A stretch of DNA of 64,000 nt from Streptomyces drozdowiczii (lineage in GTDB: Bacteria; Actinomycetota; Actinomycetes; Streptomycetales; Streptomycetaceae), in contig NZ_CP098740.1 of assembly GCF_026167665.1 (NCBI RefSeq), forward strand, positions 2,418,001 to 2,482,000. The letters run 5' to 3'. Positions 53,846 through 62,540 of this stretch are shown piece by piece. The translations under genes and the position numbers were made by a program. The number at the start of each line of letters is the position of its first letter. Within the stretch, counting starts at the first letter, position 1. Below the pieces are notes generated by a model. The model was given only the letters and a program-made list of their open reading frames with translations, did no database searches and was not told the DNA's origin.

Positions 53846-54871
53846 ATGAGCACCCCCTTCCTCTCCGTACGCGATCTGCGCGTGCACTTCTCCAGCGAAG
53901 ACGGCATGGTCAAGGCCGTCGACGGGCTCTCCTTCGACCTGGACCGCGGCAAGACGCTCGGCATCGTCGGCGAGTCCGGCTCCGGCAAGTCCGTCACCAA
54001 CCTGGCGATCCTCGGGCTGCACCACCCCGACCACACCGAGATCGAGGGCGAGATCCTGCTCGACGGGCAGGACCTGCTGGCCGCCTCCGAGCGGGAGCTG
54101 GAGCGGCTGCGCGGCAACAAGATGGCCATGGTCTTCCAGGACGCCCTGGCCTCGCTGTCGCCGTACCACACCATCGGCAAGCAGATCGGCGAGACGTTCC
54201 GCAAGCACACCGGCGCCTCCAAGCAGGAGGCCCGGGCGCGGGCGATCGAGATGCTCACCAAGGTGGGCATCCCGCAGCCGAACCTGCGCGTGGACGACTA
54301 CCCGCACCAGTTCTCCGGCGGTATGCGCCAGCGCGCGATGATCGCCATGTCGCTGGTCTGCGACCCCGCGCTGCTGATCGCGGACGAGCCGACGACCGCG
54401 CTGGACGTCACCGTGCAGGCCCAGATCATGGACCTGCTCAAGGACCTCCAGCAGGAGTTCGGCACCTCGATCATCTTCATCACCCACGACCTCGGCGTCA
54501 TCGCCGACATCGCGGACGACGTCCTCGTGATGTACGGCGGGCGCTGTGTGGAGCGGGGTACGAAGAAGGAGGTGCTGCGCACGCCCCAGCACCCGTACAC
54601 CTGGGGCCTGCTGGGCTCGATGCCCACCCTCGAAGGCCCGGTGGACGTGCCGCTCTCGCCGATCCCGGGTACTCCGCCGAGCCTCCTCAACCCGCCGACC
54701 GGCTGCCGCTTCCACCCGCGGTGCTCCTTCACCGAGCAGGTCGGCGGCGACCGCTGCTCGGCCCAGCAGCCTCCGCTGGACCTGGTGTCCGGGCGCGGGG
54801 CGGCCTGCCACCTGACCCCGGAGCAGCGCGCGGAGTTCTTCACCGACTTCGCCGGCACCCGGGCCAACTGA
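53846..54871 (+). CDS. bldKD: BldKD-like oligopeptide ABC ATPase (DppD type)
   Basis: 341 residues. Walker [11 protein letters not shown], signature [14 protein letters not shown], Walker [13 protein letters not shown] and H-loop FITHD. The C-terminal cysteines occur in PTGCRFHPRCSFTEQVGGDRC. Couples ATP hydrolysis to peptide import with the next gene product. ATG at 53846 after GGGAGAGACC. Confidence 0.9.
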   Translation: MSTPFLSVRDLRVHFSSEDGMVKAVDGLSFDLDRGKTLGIVGESGSGKSVTNLAILGLHHPDHTEIEGEILLDGQDLLAASERELERLRGNKMAMVFQDALASLSPYHTIGKQIGETFRKHTGASKQEARARAIEMLTKVGIPQPNLRVDDYPHQFSGGMRQRAMIAMSLVCDPALLIADEPTTALDVTVQAQIMDLLKDLQQEFGTSIIFITHDLGVIADIADDVLVMYGGRCVERGTKKEVLRTPQHPYTWGLLGSMPTLEGPVDVPLSPIPGTPPSLLNPPTGCRFHPRCSFTEQVGGDRCSAQQPPLDLVSGRGAACHLTPEQRAEFFTDFAGTRAN

Positions 54872-54897
54872 CGTACAAGAGACGGGACTTTCCCACC

Positions 54898-55995
54898 ATG
54901 AGCAGCACCGATCCCCTCCTGGACGTCTCCGGACTCACCAAGCACTTCCCGATCAAGGGCGGCTTCCCGATCCGGCGGACCGTCGGGGCCGTCCAGGCCG
55001 TGGACGGGCTGGACTTCACCGTCGCCGAGGGCGAGAGCCTGGGCCTGGTCGGTGAGTCCGGCTGCGGCAAGTCGACCACGGGCCGGCTGGTCACCCGGCT
55101 CCTCGAACCGACCGCGGGCCGGATCAGCTACCGCGGGCAGGACATCACGCACGCCACCCGCAAGCAGCTGGCGCCGGTCCGCTCCGAGATCCAGATGATC
55201 TTCCAGGACCCGTACGCCTCGCTGAACCCGCGCCAGACCGTCGGCAAGATCGTGTCGGCGCCCATGGAGGTCAACGGCATCGAGCCGCCCGGCGGCCGCG
55301 AGGCCCGGGTGCGGGAGCTGCTGGAGACGGTCGGGCTCAACCCGGAGCACTACAACCGCTTCCCGCACGAGTTCTCCGGCGGTCAGCGCCAGCGCATCGG
55401 GGTCGCCCGCGCGCTGGCCCTGGAGCCCAAGCTGATCGTGGCGGACGAGCCGGTGTCGGCGCTGGACGTGTCGATCCAGGCGCAGGTGGTCAACCTGCTC
55501 CAGAAGCTCCAGAAGGAGCTGGGGATCGCCTTCCTGTTCATCGCCCACGACCTGGCGGTGGTGCGGCACTTCTCGCAGCGCGTGGCCGTGATGTACCTGG
55601 GCCGGATCGTGGAGATCGCGGACCGCGACGACCTGTACGGGAATCCGCGCCACCCCTATACGCGGGCGCTGCTCTCCGCCGTGCCCGAGGCGACCGCGGA
55701 CGACACGCCGGCCCGTGAGCGCATCCGGCTCACCGGCGACGTCCCGTCCCCCGTGAATCCGCCCTCGGGCTGCCGCTTCCGCACCCGCTGCTGGAAGGCC
55801 ACGGACAAGTGCGCGAGCGAGGCGCCCCCGCTGGTCCGGGTCTCCGGCAGCCGTGAGGGCCACCTGACGGCCTGCCACTACCCGGAGGACACCCAGTCGG
55901 TGGCCGCCGTCCCGCAGGCCCGCAAGGAGGACCCCGAGCCCGCCAAGAGCCTGCGCAAGGACGGCGGGTCCGAAGACCGCGAGGCGCGAGGCTGA
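54898..55995 (+). CDS. bldKE: BldKE-like oligopeptide ABC ATPase (DppF type)
   Basis: 365 residues. Walker [11 protein letters not shown], signature [14 protein letters not shown], Walker [13 protein letters not shown] and H-loop [22 protein letters not shown] carries the cysteine cluster. Last gene of the bldK operon; a very strong hairpin follows, shared with the convergent operon C. Confidence 0.9.
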   Translation: MSSTDPLLDVSGLTKHFPIKGGFPIRRTVGAVQAVDGLDFTVAEGESLGLVGESGCGKSTTGRLVTRLLEPTAGRISYRGQDITHATRKQLAPVRSEIQMIFQDPYASLNPRQTVGKIVSAPMEVNGIEPPGGREARVRELLETVGLNPEHYNRFPHEFSGGQRQRIGVARALALEPKLIVADEPVSALDVSIQAQVVNLLQKLQKELGIAFLFIAHDLAVVRHFSQRVAVMYLGRIVEIADRDDLYGNPRHPYTRALLSAVPEATADDTPARERIRLTGDVPSPVNPPSGCRFRTRCWKATDKCASEAPPLVRVSGSREGHLTACHYPEDTQSVAAVPQARKEDPEPAKSLRKDGGSEDREARG

Positions 55996-56139
55996 CACCC
56001 CTCGCCTCGGCCCCGGGGCCGTACGCCCGGCGCGGGACCCGACCGGTCCTCGCCCGCCGTACGGCTCCGGCCGGGGGAACCGAGCACGCAACGGCCCATT
56101 GACCCGAGCACCCTGCGAGCCCGGTTCCCGGTACACGGG

Positions 56140-56177
56140 AAAGGCGCCCCGGAACCGATCGGTTCCGGGGCGCCTTT
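56140..56177. terminator. Bidirectional terminator hairpin between bldK and operon C
   Basis: 38-bp perfect palindrome: 17-bp arms AAAGGCGCCCCGGAACC (56140-56156) and 56161-56177 around a GATC centre, with A and T tracts at the outer ends. It serves both converging operons. Confidence 0.9.
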
Positions 56178-56193
56178 CGTCGCGCGCGCGGTG

Positions 56194-57339
56194 CTACGAG
56201 GCCGCGTGGACCACGTCCTTCTCCTCCGCGAAGTGGCAGGCCGACTCGTGGGCGGCCGGCGTCTTCGCGGTCTTGAAGCGCTCGGGGACCGCGAGGAGCG
56301 GCACCTCGGTGGCGCACTTGTCCTGGGCCTTCCAGCAGCGGGTGCGGAAGCGGCAGCCCGAGGGCGGGTTGGCCGGGGACGGGACGTCACCGGTGAGGAT
56401 GATCCGCTCGCGGCCCTCGCGGGCCTCCGGGTCCGGGACCGGGACGGCCGACAGCAGCGCCTGGGTGTACGGGTGCGTCGGGTGGTCGTAGATCTGGACG
56501 TCCGTACCGATCTCGGCCATCTTGCCGAGGTACATGACGCCGACCCGGTCCGAGATGTGCCGGACGATCGACAGGTCGTGCGCGATGAAGAGGTAGGACA
56601 GGTTGAACTCGTCCTGGAGCTTCTCCATCAGGTTGACGACCTGCGCCTGCACCGACACGTCGAGCGCTGAGACCGGCTCGTCGCAGATGATGATCTCCGG
56701 GTTGAGCGCGAGGCCGCGGGCGATGCCGATGCGCTGGCGCTGACCGCCGGAGAACTGGTGCGGGTAGCGGTTGATGTACTCCGGGTTGAGGCCGACGACG
56801 TCCAGGAGCTCCTGGACCCTGCGCCGCCGGTCGCCCTTGGGGGCCACCTCGGGGTGGATCTCGTACGTCTCGCCGATGATGTCGCCCACCGTCATACGGG
56901 GGTTCAGCGAGGTGTACGGGTCCTGGAACACCATCTGGATGTTGCGGCGGACGGCCTTCAGGGCGCGGCCGGACAGCTTGGTGATGTCCTGGCCCTTGTA
57001 GAAGACCTCGCCGGCGGTGGCCCGCTCCAGCGTCATCAGCAGCTTGGCGACGGTGGACTTGCCGCAGCCGGACTCGCCCACGATGCCCAGCGTCTCGCCC
57101 GCGTACAGGTCGAACGAGATGCCGTCGACGGCCTTGACGGCGCCGACCTGCTTCTTGAAGAGGATGCCCTGCGTCAGCGGGAAGTGCTTGACGAGGTTGC
57201 GCACCTGGAGGATCGGCTCCCCCTGCGACACGGGCGCGTCGATGGCGGCTACGGCCTCCGCCTCGCTCGCCGCGTCGACGGTCTCCACCTCGGAGACGTT
57301 GGGGGTGGCGTCCACGGACTCCTTCGAGATGTCAGCCAT
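56194..57339 (-). CDS. Oligopeptide/dipeptide ABC importer ATPase (DppF type, operon C)
   Basis: 381 residues. Walker [10 protein letters not shown], signature [14 protein letters not shown], Walker [14 protein letters not shown] and H-loop FIAHD; the Cys cluster is in [14 protein letters not shown]. Long identical stretches with the operon A gene (for example [20 protein letters not shown] and the following GDIIGE) indicate duplication. An N-terminal acidic extension of about 40 residues is specific. Overlaps the DppD-type gene by 8 bp. Confidence 0.92.
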   Translation of the reverse strand: MADISKESVDATPNVSEVETVDAASEAEAVAAIDAPVSQGEPILQVRNLVKHFPLTQGILFKKQVGAVKAVDGISFDLYAGETLGIVGESGCGKSTVAKLLMTLERATAGEVFYKGQDITKLSGRALKAVRRNIQMVFQDPYTSLNPRMTVGDIIGETYEIHPEVAPKGDRRRRVQELLDVVGLNPEYINRYPHQFSGGQRQRIGIARGLALNPEIIICDEPVSALDVSVQAQVVNLMEKLQDEFNLSYLFIAHDLSIVRHISDRVGVMYLGKMAEIGTDVQIYDHPTHPYTQALLSAVPVPDPEAREGRERIILTGDVPSPANPPSGCRFRTRCWKAQDKCATEVPLLAVPERFKTAKTPAAHESACHFAEEKDVVHAAS

Positions 57340-58390
57340 GGATCGTCTCCTTCCAGAAGTGACAGGCGCTGCGGCGGCCGGCCAGCTCGGTGCCGTCCTG
57401 CTCGGTCACCGCGTGCAGCGGCGGGATGTCCGAACGGCAGATGTCCTGGGCCATGGTGCAGCGCGGGTTGAAGGCGCAGCCCGTCGGCACATGCAGCAGG
57501 TTGGGCGGCAGGCCCTTGATCGCGAAGAGCTCCTGGCCCTTCTGGTCCAGGCGCGGGATCGAGGCCAGCAGACCCTTGGTGTACGGGTGCGCGGGGCGCT
57601 TGTAGATCTCGTGCACCGGGGCGGTCTCGACGATCCGGCCCGCGTACATCACGGCGATCTTGTCGGCGACGTCCGCGACGACACCCAGGTCGTGGGTGAT
57701 CAGGATCAGGCCCATGTTGTACTCGCGCTGGAGCTCCGCGAGCAGGTCCATCACCTGGGCCTGGACGGTCACGTCGAGCGCGGTGGTCGGCTCGTCCGCG
57801 ATGATCAGGTCGGGCTCCAGGGCGAGCGCCATCGCGATCATGATGCGCTGGCGCATACCGCCGGAGAACTGGTGCGGGTAGTCCGAGACCCGGGCCGCGG
57901 CGGCCGGGATCTTCACCTGGTCCATCAGCTCGATGGCCTTGGCGCGGGCTTCCTTCTTGGTCAGGCCCTGGTGGACCCGGAACATCTCGCCGAGCTGGTA
58001 GCCGACGGTGAGGACCGGGTTCAGCGAGGACAGCGCGTCCTGGAAGATCATGGCGATCTTCTGGCCGCGGATCTGCCGGCGCTCCTCGCCGGACATCTTG
58101 AGCATGTCCTGGCCGCGGAAGAGGATCTCGCCCTGCGGGATCTTCCCGGGCGGCATGTCGAGGATGCCCATGATGGCCTGCGCCGTCACGGACTTGCCGG
58201 AGCCGGACTCACCGAGGACGGCGAGGGTCTCGCCGGCGTCCACGCTGTAGTTGACCCCGTTGACCGCCTTGGCCACACCGTCGCGGGTGTGGAACTCCAC
58301 ATGCAGGTCACGGACTTCGAGCAGGGGACCGACGTGGTCGTCACCCCGGCGTGCGGACGGGACTTCGGCGGTCTTGTTGATGGTGGCCAC
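57332..58390 (-). CDS. Oligopeptide/dipeptide ABC importer ATPase (DppD type, operon C)
   Basis: 352 residues. Walker [11 protein letters not shown], signature [14 protein letters not shown], Walker [13 protein letters not shown] and H-loop LITHD. CAFNPRCTMAQDICRSD is the Cys cluster. Close paralogue of the operon A gene at 44758-45735, with an N-terminal extension (MATINKTAEVPSARRGDDHV). Confidence 0.93.
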   Translation of the reverse strand: MATINKTAEVPSARRGDDHVGPLLEVRDLHVEFHTRDGVAKAVNGVNYSVDAGETLAVLGESGSGKSVTAQAIMGILDMPPGKIPQGEILFRGQDMLKMSGEERRQIRGQKIAMIFQDALSSLNPVLTVGYQLGEMFRVHQGLTKKEARAKAIELMDQVKIPAAAARVSDYPHQFSGGMRQRIMIAMALALEPDLIIADEPTTALDVTVQAQVMDLLAELQREYNMGLILITHDLGVVADVADKIAVMYAGRIVETAPVHEIYKRPAHPYTKGLLASIPRLDQKGQELFAIKGLPPNLLHVPTGCAFNPRCTMAQDICRSDIPPLHAVTEQDGTELAGRRSACHFWKETIHG

Positions 58391-58400
58391 GTTCGCCCTC

Positions 58401-59348
58401 CTATCGCGACTTCGGATCGAGGGCGTTGCGGACGGCTTCGCCGAGCATGATGAACGCCAGAACGGTGATGCTGAGCATGATCGACGGGTAGATCAGGATG
58501 TGCTGCGCCACCCGGATCTGGCTCGAACCCGTCGAGATGTCGATGCCCCACGAGATGGTCGGGTCGGCGAGACCGAGGCCCAGGTACGACAGGGTCGCCT
58601 CGGCCGAGATGTACACACCCAGCGAGATGGTGGCGACGACGATCACCGGCGCCATCACGTTCGGCAGGATGTGCCGGAACATGATCCGGCCGGTCCCCGC
58701 ACCGAGCGCCCGGGCCGCCTGGACGTAATCGGCCTCCTTGACGGTGATCACCGCGCCACGCATGACACGGGCGATCTGGGTCCAGCCGAGGAACGCCAGG
58801 GCGAGCACGACGACCCACACCTTGCGCTCGCTGAAGGACTGGAGCACGACCATCGCGCCGAGCAGGAAGGGCAGGCCCAGGAAGATGTTGGTGAAGCCCG
58901 AGAGGATCGCGTCGACCCAGCCGCCGAAGAAGCCGGACAGCATGCCGATGAGGCCGCCGAACAGGGTCACCAGCACGGTGACGCAGACGCCGACGGTGAT
59001 CGAGGCGCGGGTGCCGTAGATGACGCGGGCGTAGACGCTGCGGCCCTGCCCGTCGTATCCGAGCCAGCCCTCGGAGCCGATCTTGCTCAGCTCCGGCTTC
59101 TTGAGGAAGTGCTTGCCGAGGTCCGCGTGGGTCGCCGAGGCCCCGGTGAACCAGCCGGGGAAGACGGCTATCACCAGGAGGATGACGATGAGGACGGACG
59201 ACACCAGGAAGTACGGGTTGCGACGCAGGTCGGCCCAGGCGTCGCCCCACAGGCTGCGCGCCTTGGCGGCCTGCGCGACGGAGGTCGGGTCCGTGACGGG
59301 ACCGTGGACGTCCTCGGGCGCGGGTGCGGTCTTGGTCACGTCAGGCAT
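58401..59348 (-). CDS. Peptide ABC importer permease (DppC type, operon C)
   Basis: 315 residues. OppC_N motif SLWGDAWADLRRNPYFLVSS, six helices and the EAA loop EADYVQAARALGAGTGRIMF. Shares the layout and much sequence with the operon A DppC-type gene. Overlaps the DppB-type gene by 8 bp, exactly as in operon A. Confidence 0.92.
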   Translation of the reverse strand: MPDVTKTAPAPEDVHGPVTDPTSVAQAAKARSLWGDAWADLRRNPYFLVSSVLIVILLVIAVFPGWFTGASATHADLGKHFLKKPELSKIGSEGWLGYDGQGRSVYARVIYGTRASITVGVCVTVLVTLFGGLIGMLSGFFGGWVDAILSGFTNIFLGLPFLLGAMVVLQSFSERKVWVVVLALAFLGWTQIARVMRGAVITVKEADYVQAARALGAGTGRIMFRHILPNVMAPVIVVATISLGVYISAEATLSYLGLGLADPTISWGIDISTGSSQIRVAQHILIYPSIMLSITVLAFIMLGEAVRNALDPKSR

Positions 59349-60276
59349 AACGGATCCTCGGGTCCAGGACCGCGTACAGCAGGTCGACGATCAGGGTCAT
59401 GAACAGGTAGACGAGCACCAGGATGGTGACGAGGCCCACCAGGGTGGTGCCTTCACGCCGGGTGATCGAGTCGACGATGGTGCCGCCGACCCCCTTGACG
59501 TTGAAGACCGACTCGGTGACGACCGCACCGCCCATGAGGGCGCCCAGGTCGGTGCCGAGGAAGGTGATGACGGGGATCATCGAGTTGCGCATGAGGTGCA
59601 CACCGATGATGCGGCGCTTGGGAAGTCCCTTGGCGACGGCCGTACGCATGTAGTCGGACCGCAGGTTCTCGGCCATCGTCGTACGGGTCAGTCGTGCCAC
59701 GTACGCGAGGGAGAGCGAGCCGAGCACGATGGCCGGGGTCAGTAGTTCGCTCCAGGTCGCCTCATTCGAGACGTTGGGCGAGATCATCCCCAGCTGGTCG
59801 GCGAAGACGGACTTCACGATGTGCGCCAGCACGAAGACGGGGATCGAGATGATCAGCAGCGTCAGGATCAGGACCACGTTGTCGGCCAGCCGGCCGGCGC
59901 GCAGACCCGCGACCATGCCCAGGCCGATGCCGAGGATGATCTCGATGACGAATGCCATGCCCGCCAGTCGCAGCGTGACCGGGAAGGCGTCGCCGAGCAC
60001 GTCCGTGACGGGGCGCCCGCTGGCTATCTGGGTACCGAAGTCCCCATGAAGGAGCATGCCCTTCATGTAGTCCCAGTACTGCACCAGAATCGGCTGGTCC
60101 AGTCCGAGCTTGTGCCGCATCGCTTCCAGAGTGGCCGGGTCGGCCCCCTTGTCCCCGAAGAGCCCGCGCACGGGGTCGCCGGGCAGCGTGTAGACCATCA
60201 GGAAGATCAGCAGCGTTGTCCCGAGGAAGACCGGGATCATCTGGAGCAGTCGTCGTGCGACATAGCGCCCCATCAT
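59341..60276 (-). CDS. Peptide ABC importer permease (DppB type, operon C)
   Basis: 311 residues (MMGRYVARRLLQMIPVFLGT; either of the first two ATGs could be used). Six helices, EAA loop SDYMRTAVAKGLPKRRIIGV and the C-terminal LLYAVLDPRIRYA identical to operon A. Separated from the binding-protein gene by 162 bp containing a hairpin. Confidence 0.92.
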   Translation of the reverse strand: MMGRYVARRLLQMIPVFLGTTLLIFLMVYTLPGDPVRGLFGDKGADPATLEAMRHKLGLDQPILVQYWDYMKGMLLHGDFGTQIASGRPVTDVLGDAFPVTLRLAGMAFVIEIILGIGLGMVAGLRAGRLADNVVLILTLLIISIPVFVLAHIVKSVFADQLGMISPNVSNEATWSELLTPAIVLGSLSLAYVARLTRTTMAENLRSDYMRTAVAKGLPKRRIIGVHLMRNSMIPVITFLGTDLGALMGGAVVTESVFNVKGVGGTIVDSITRREGTTLVGLVTILVLVYLFMTLIVDLLYAVLDPRIRYA

Positions 60277-60383
60277 GCCTCCATGTAATAGGCGGCGGCA
60301 GCCGACGGGCCCTCCCCCGCGCCGACTGCCCCTGAGGGTGGGTCGGTTGCGTGGAAGGGCCCCCGGCCACTGCGTGCGGCAGG

Positions 60384-60412
60384 CGCGGGACCGTTCTTCA
60401 GGCGGTCCCGCG
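60384..60412 (-). terminator. Intercistronic hairpin after binding-protein gene (operon C)
   Basis: Perfect 10-bp stem CGCGGGACCG (60384-60393) with 60403-60412 and a 9-nt loop, downstream of the binding-protein stop and before the permease gene. Confidence 0.65.
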
Positions 60413-60438
60413 CGTGCGCGCGGACTACGTCGGTGTGA

Positions 60439-62079
60439 TTACTTCTTGACCTCGACCTGCGTCAGGATCGGGTCGCCGTCCTGCGCGTAGTCGACGTTCT
60501 GGACCTTCTCCGAGTAGCCGGCGTTGACCTTGTAGTACCAGAGCGGGATGGAGGGCATGTAGTTCACCAGCTCCTTCTCGATCTTCTGGTACGCGGCGAC
60601 GGACTCTTCGAGGGAGGCGGCGGAGTCGGCCTTCTTGATCTCCGCGTCCAGGCCCTTGTTCGAGAAGTCGCCCTGGTTGCCCGCGGCGCCGGTACGGAAC
60701 AGGTCCGAGATGAAGTTGGCGTTCACCGGGTAGTCGAGCACCCAGCCGGAGCGGTACAGGGACTTGACCTGCTTGTCGTCACGGGCGTTGGTGTCGGCCT
60801 GGAAGTCGGCCTTCGAGTCGGTGGTGCAGTTGACACCGGTGGACTGCTTGATGCTGTTGCAGACCGCCTCGACCCATTCCTTGTGGCCGCCGTCGGCGTT
60901 GAACTGGATCGAGATCTTGTTGCCCGGAACGCCGCCGCCTTCCTTGATGAGCTTCTTGGCCTTGGCGGGGTCGTACTTGGTGACGTCGCCCGTGGCGTCC
61001 TTCTGGAAGCCGAGGACGCCCTGCGCGACCCAGCCGGTGGCCGGCTCACGCGTGCCCTGGAGCACGGTCTTGGTGATCGTGTCGCGGTCGATGCCCATCG
61101 ACAGGCCCTGGAGGACCTTCGGGTCGATGTCCTTCCACTGCTTGGTGTAGAAGGCGACGGCGATCGTCTGGATGGCCGAGTACGGCTTGTCCACGGCGCG
61201 GTCACCGAGGTCGGACCGGTAGACCGGGAGGTCCTTCGGGCCGATCTGGCGCAGCACGTCGACGTTGCCGGACTTCAGGTCCTCGTAGGCGGTCTCGAGG
61301 GTGGTGTAGTTCTTGAAGATCACACCGCCGTTCTTCGCCTTGTCGAGACCCTTGTAGTCGTCGTTGCGGACGACCTTGATCTGCTTCTTGTGGTCCCAGC
61401 TGACGAACTTGTACGCGCCGTTGCCGACCGGCTTCTCACCGGCGGCCTTCGGGTCCGCGTAGAAGGACTCGGGGAGCGGGGAGAAGACCGTGTAGCCGAG
61501 CTTGTACGAGAAGTACGGCAGCGGGGCGTTCAGCTCGATGGTGAACGTGTAGTCGTCCACCTTCTTCAGACCGGACATGGTGTCCGACTTCGGCTTGGCC
61601 TTCGCGTCCTCCGGGTGGACGTCCGCGTAGCCCTTGATGTCGCCGAACCAGGACGCGTTGGTCTGGTTGTTCTTGATGTTGGCGGCCCAGTTCCACGCCT
61701 TGATGTACGACTCGGCGGTGACGGGGGTGCCGTCGTGGAACTTCCAGTCCTTCTTGAGCTTGACCGTCCAGAGCTTCGAGTCCTTGGTGTCGACGGACTC
61801 GGCGTTGATCATCTCAAGCTTGCCGGACGGGTCGTAGTCCACCAGCTGCGAGAAGATCGCGTCGGTGACGATGCTGCCGTTCGACTCCATCGTGTTCGCC
61901 GGCTGCAGCGGGTTCTGCGGCTCGCCGACCTCGACGGAGAAGATGCCGTCCGGGTTCACCGCGCCCTTGGCGCTCTTGCCGCCCTTGTCGGCATCGTCGT
62001 CGCCGCCACCGCAGGCAGTCGCAGCCAGGGCGATGATGGCCGCTCCCGCGACCCACTTGGCGCTCTTGGCACCACGCAT
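60439..62079 (-). CDS. Peptide-binding lipoprotein (SBP_bac_5, operon C)
   Basis: 546 residues. Signal peptide MRGAKSAKWVAGAAIIALAA with lipobox LAATAC and an Asp/Lys-rich linker. The fold matches the operon A protein (EPQNPLQPANTMESNGSIV, EKPVGNGAYKFVSWDHKKQI, LSMGIDRDTITKTVLQGTRE). ATG at 62077-62079 is set by GAGGAGGAAACCC; an ATG five codons upstream is disfavoured. The leader RNA contains a large hairpin (62116-62170). Confidence 0.93.
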   Translation of the reverse strand: MRGAKSAKWVAGAAIIALAATACGGGDDDADKGGKSAKGAVNPDGIFSVEVGEPQNPLQPANTMESNGSIVTDAIFSQLVDYDPSGKLEMINAESVDTKDSKLWTVKLKKDWKFHDGTPVTAESYIKAWNWAANIKNNQTNASWFGDIKGYADVHPEDAKAKPKSDTMSGLKKVDDYTFTIELNAPLPYFSYKLGYTVFSPLPESFYADPKAAGEKPVGNGAYKFVSWDHKKQIKVVRNDDYKGLDKAKNGGVIFKNYTTLETAYEDLKSGNVDVLRQIGPKDLPVYRSDLGDRAVDKPYSAIQTIAVAFYTKQWKDIDPKVLQGLSMGIDRDTITKTVLQGTREPATGWVAQGVLGFQKDATGDVTKYDPAKAKKLIKEGGGVPGNKISIQFNADGGHKEWVEAVCNSIKQSTGVNCTTDSKADFQADTNARDDKQVKSLYRSGWVLDYPVNANFISDLFRTGAAGNQGDFSNKGLDAEIKKADSAASLEESVAAYQKIEKELVNYMPSIPLWYYKVNAGYSEKVQNVDYAQDGDPILTQVEVKK

Positions 62080-62447
62080 GGGTTTCCTCCTCATGAGTCC
62101 ACTTTTGACTACAAGAAGGGCACTGGGTCGATACACCGACACCCCTGACGGTGATCGTTTCAGTGCCCTTAGTGTGCTCGTGAGTCGGCGCACTCCCCAC
62201 GGTGCGTGACCCATTGACCCGAGCTCAATGGAGCCAACTATTAAGTACGACTGGGCCGTAAACCACACTTAAAGGGTCTCGGTTTGACAACATCCGACCC
62301 TTGCGCGGACCAAAATCCGGACAAAGTGATCCCAGACAGACACCCCCGAAACGGACTGTTAACACATGTTTCGGAGAGCAACCTCCGATAATCGGACGTT
62401 TCTGTCTCACATGCTGGTCAGGCAAGCCTAAAACCGGTTGACCACGG
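62080..62447. promoter_or_regulatory. Promoter and leader region of operon C
   Basis: Upstream DNA of the operon C binding-protein gene. It is markedly less GC-rich than the flanks around 62240-62430 (ACTATTAAGTACG, ACACTTAAAGGG), as expected for a strong promoter, but I cannot fix one -10/-35 pair. Nearer the gene lies the long hairpin described separately. No small gene seen; typA runs the same way and ends at 62541. Confidence 0.55.
62116..62170 (-). promoter_or_regulatory. Structured 5' leader hairpin of operon C
   Basis: AAGGGCACTG (62116-62125) pairs perfectly with CAGTGCCCTT (62161-62170). Inside, CGAT (62129-62132) pairs with ATCG (62154-62157) and CACCG (62134-62138) with CGGTG (62149-62153), giving about 19 bp in one stem. 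In the transcript it ends about 24 nt before the ribosome site and is followed by CTTCTTGT. It may be an RNA stabiliser, an attenuator or a protein-binding element. Confidence 0.5.
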
Positions 62448-62482
62448 CCCAGGGCCCCCACAGTGTCTGTGAGGGCCCTGGG
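62448..62482 (-). terminator. typA terminator hairpin
   Basis: CCCAGGGCCC (62448-62457) pairs with GGGCCCTGGG (62473-62482), and the inner CACAG/CTGTG extends the stem with one mismatch; loop TGT. It lies about 60 bp after the typA stop. Confidence 0.75.
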
Positions 62483-62540
62483 GCACGGCAATGCCTGGAG
62501 CTGACGGATCGTCGACCGGAAATCGCCTACCGGCGCCGGC

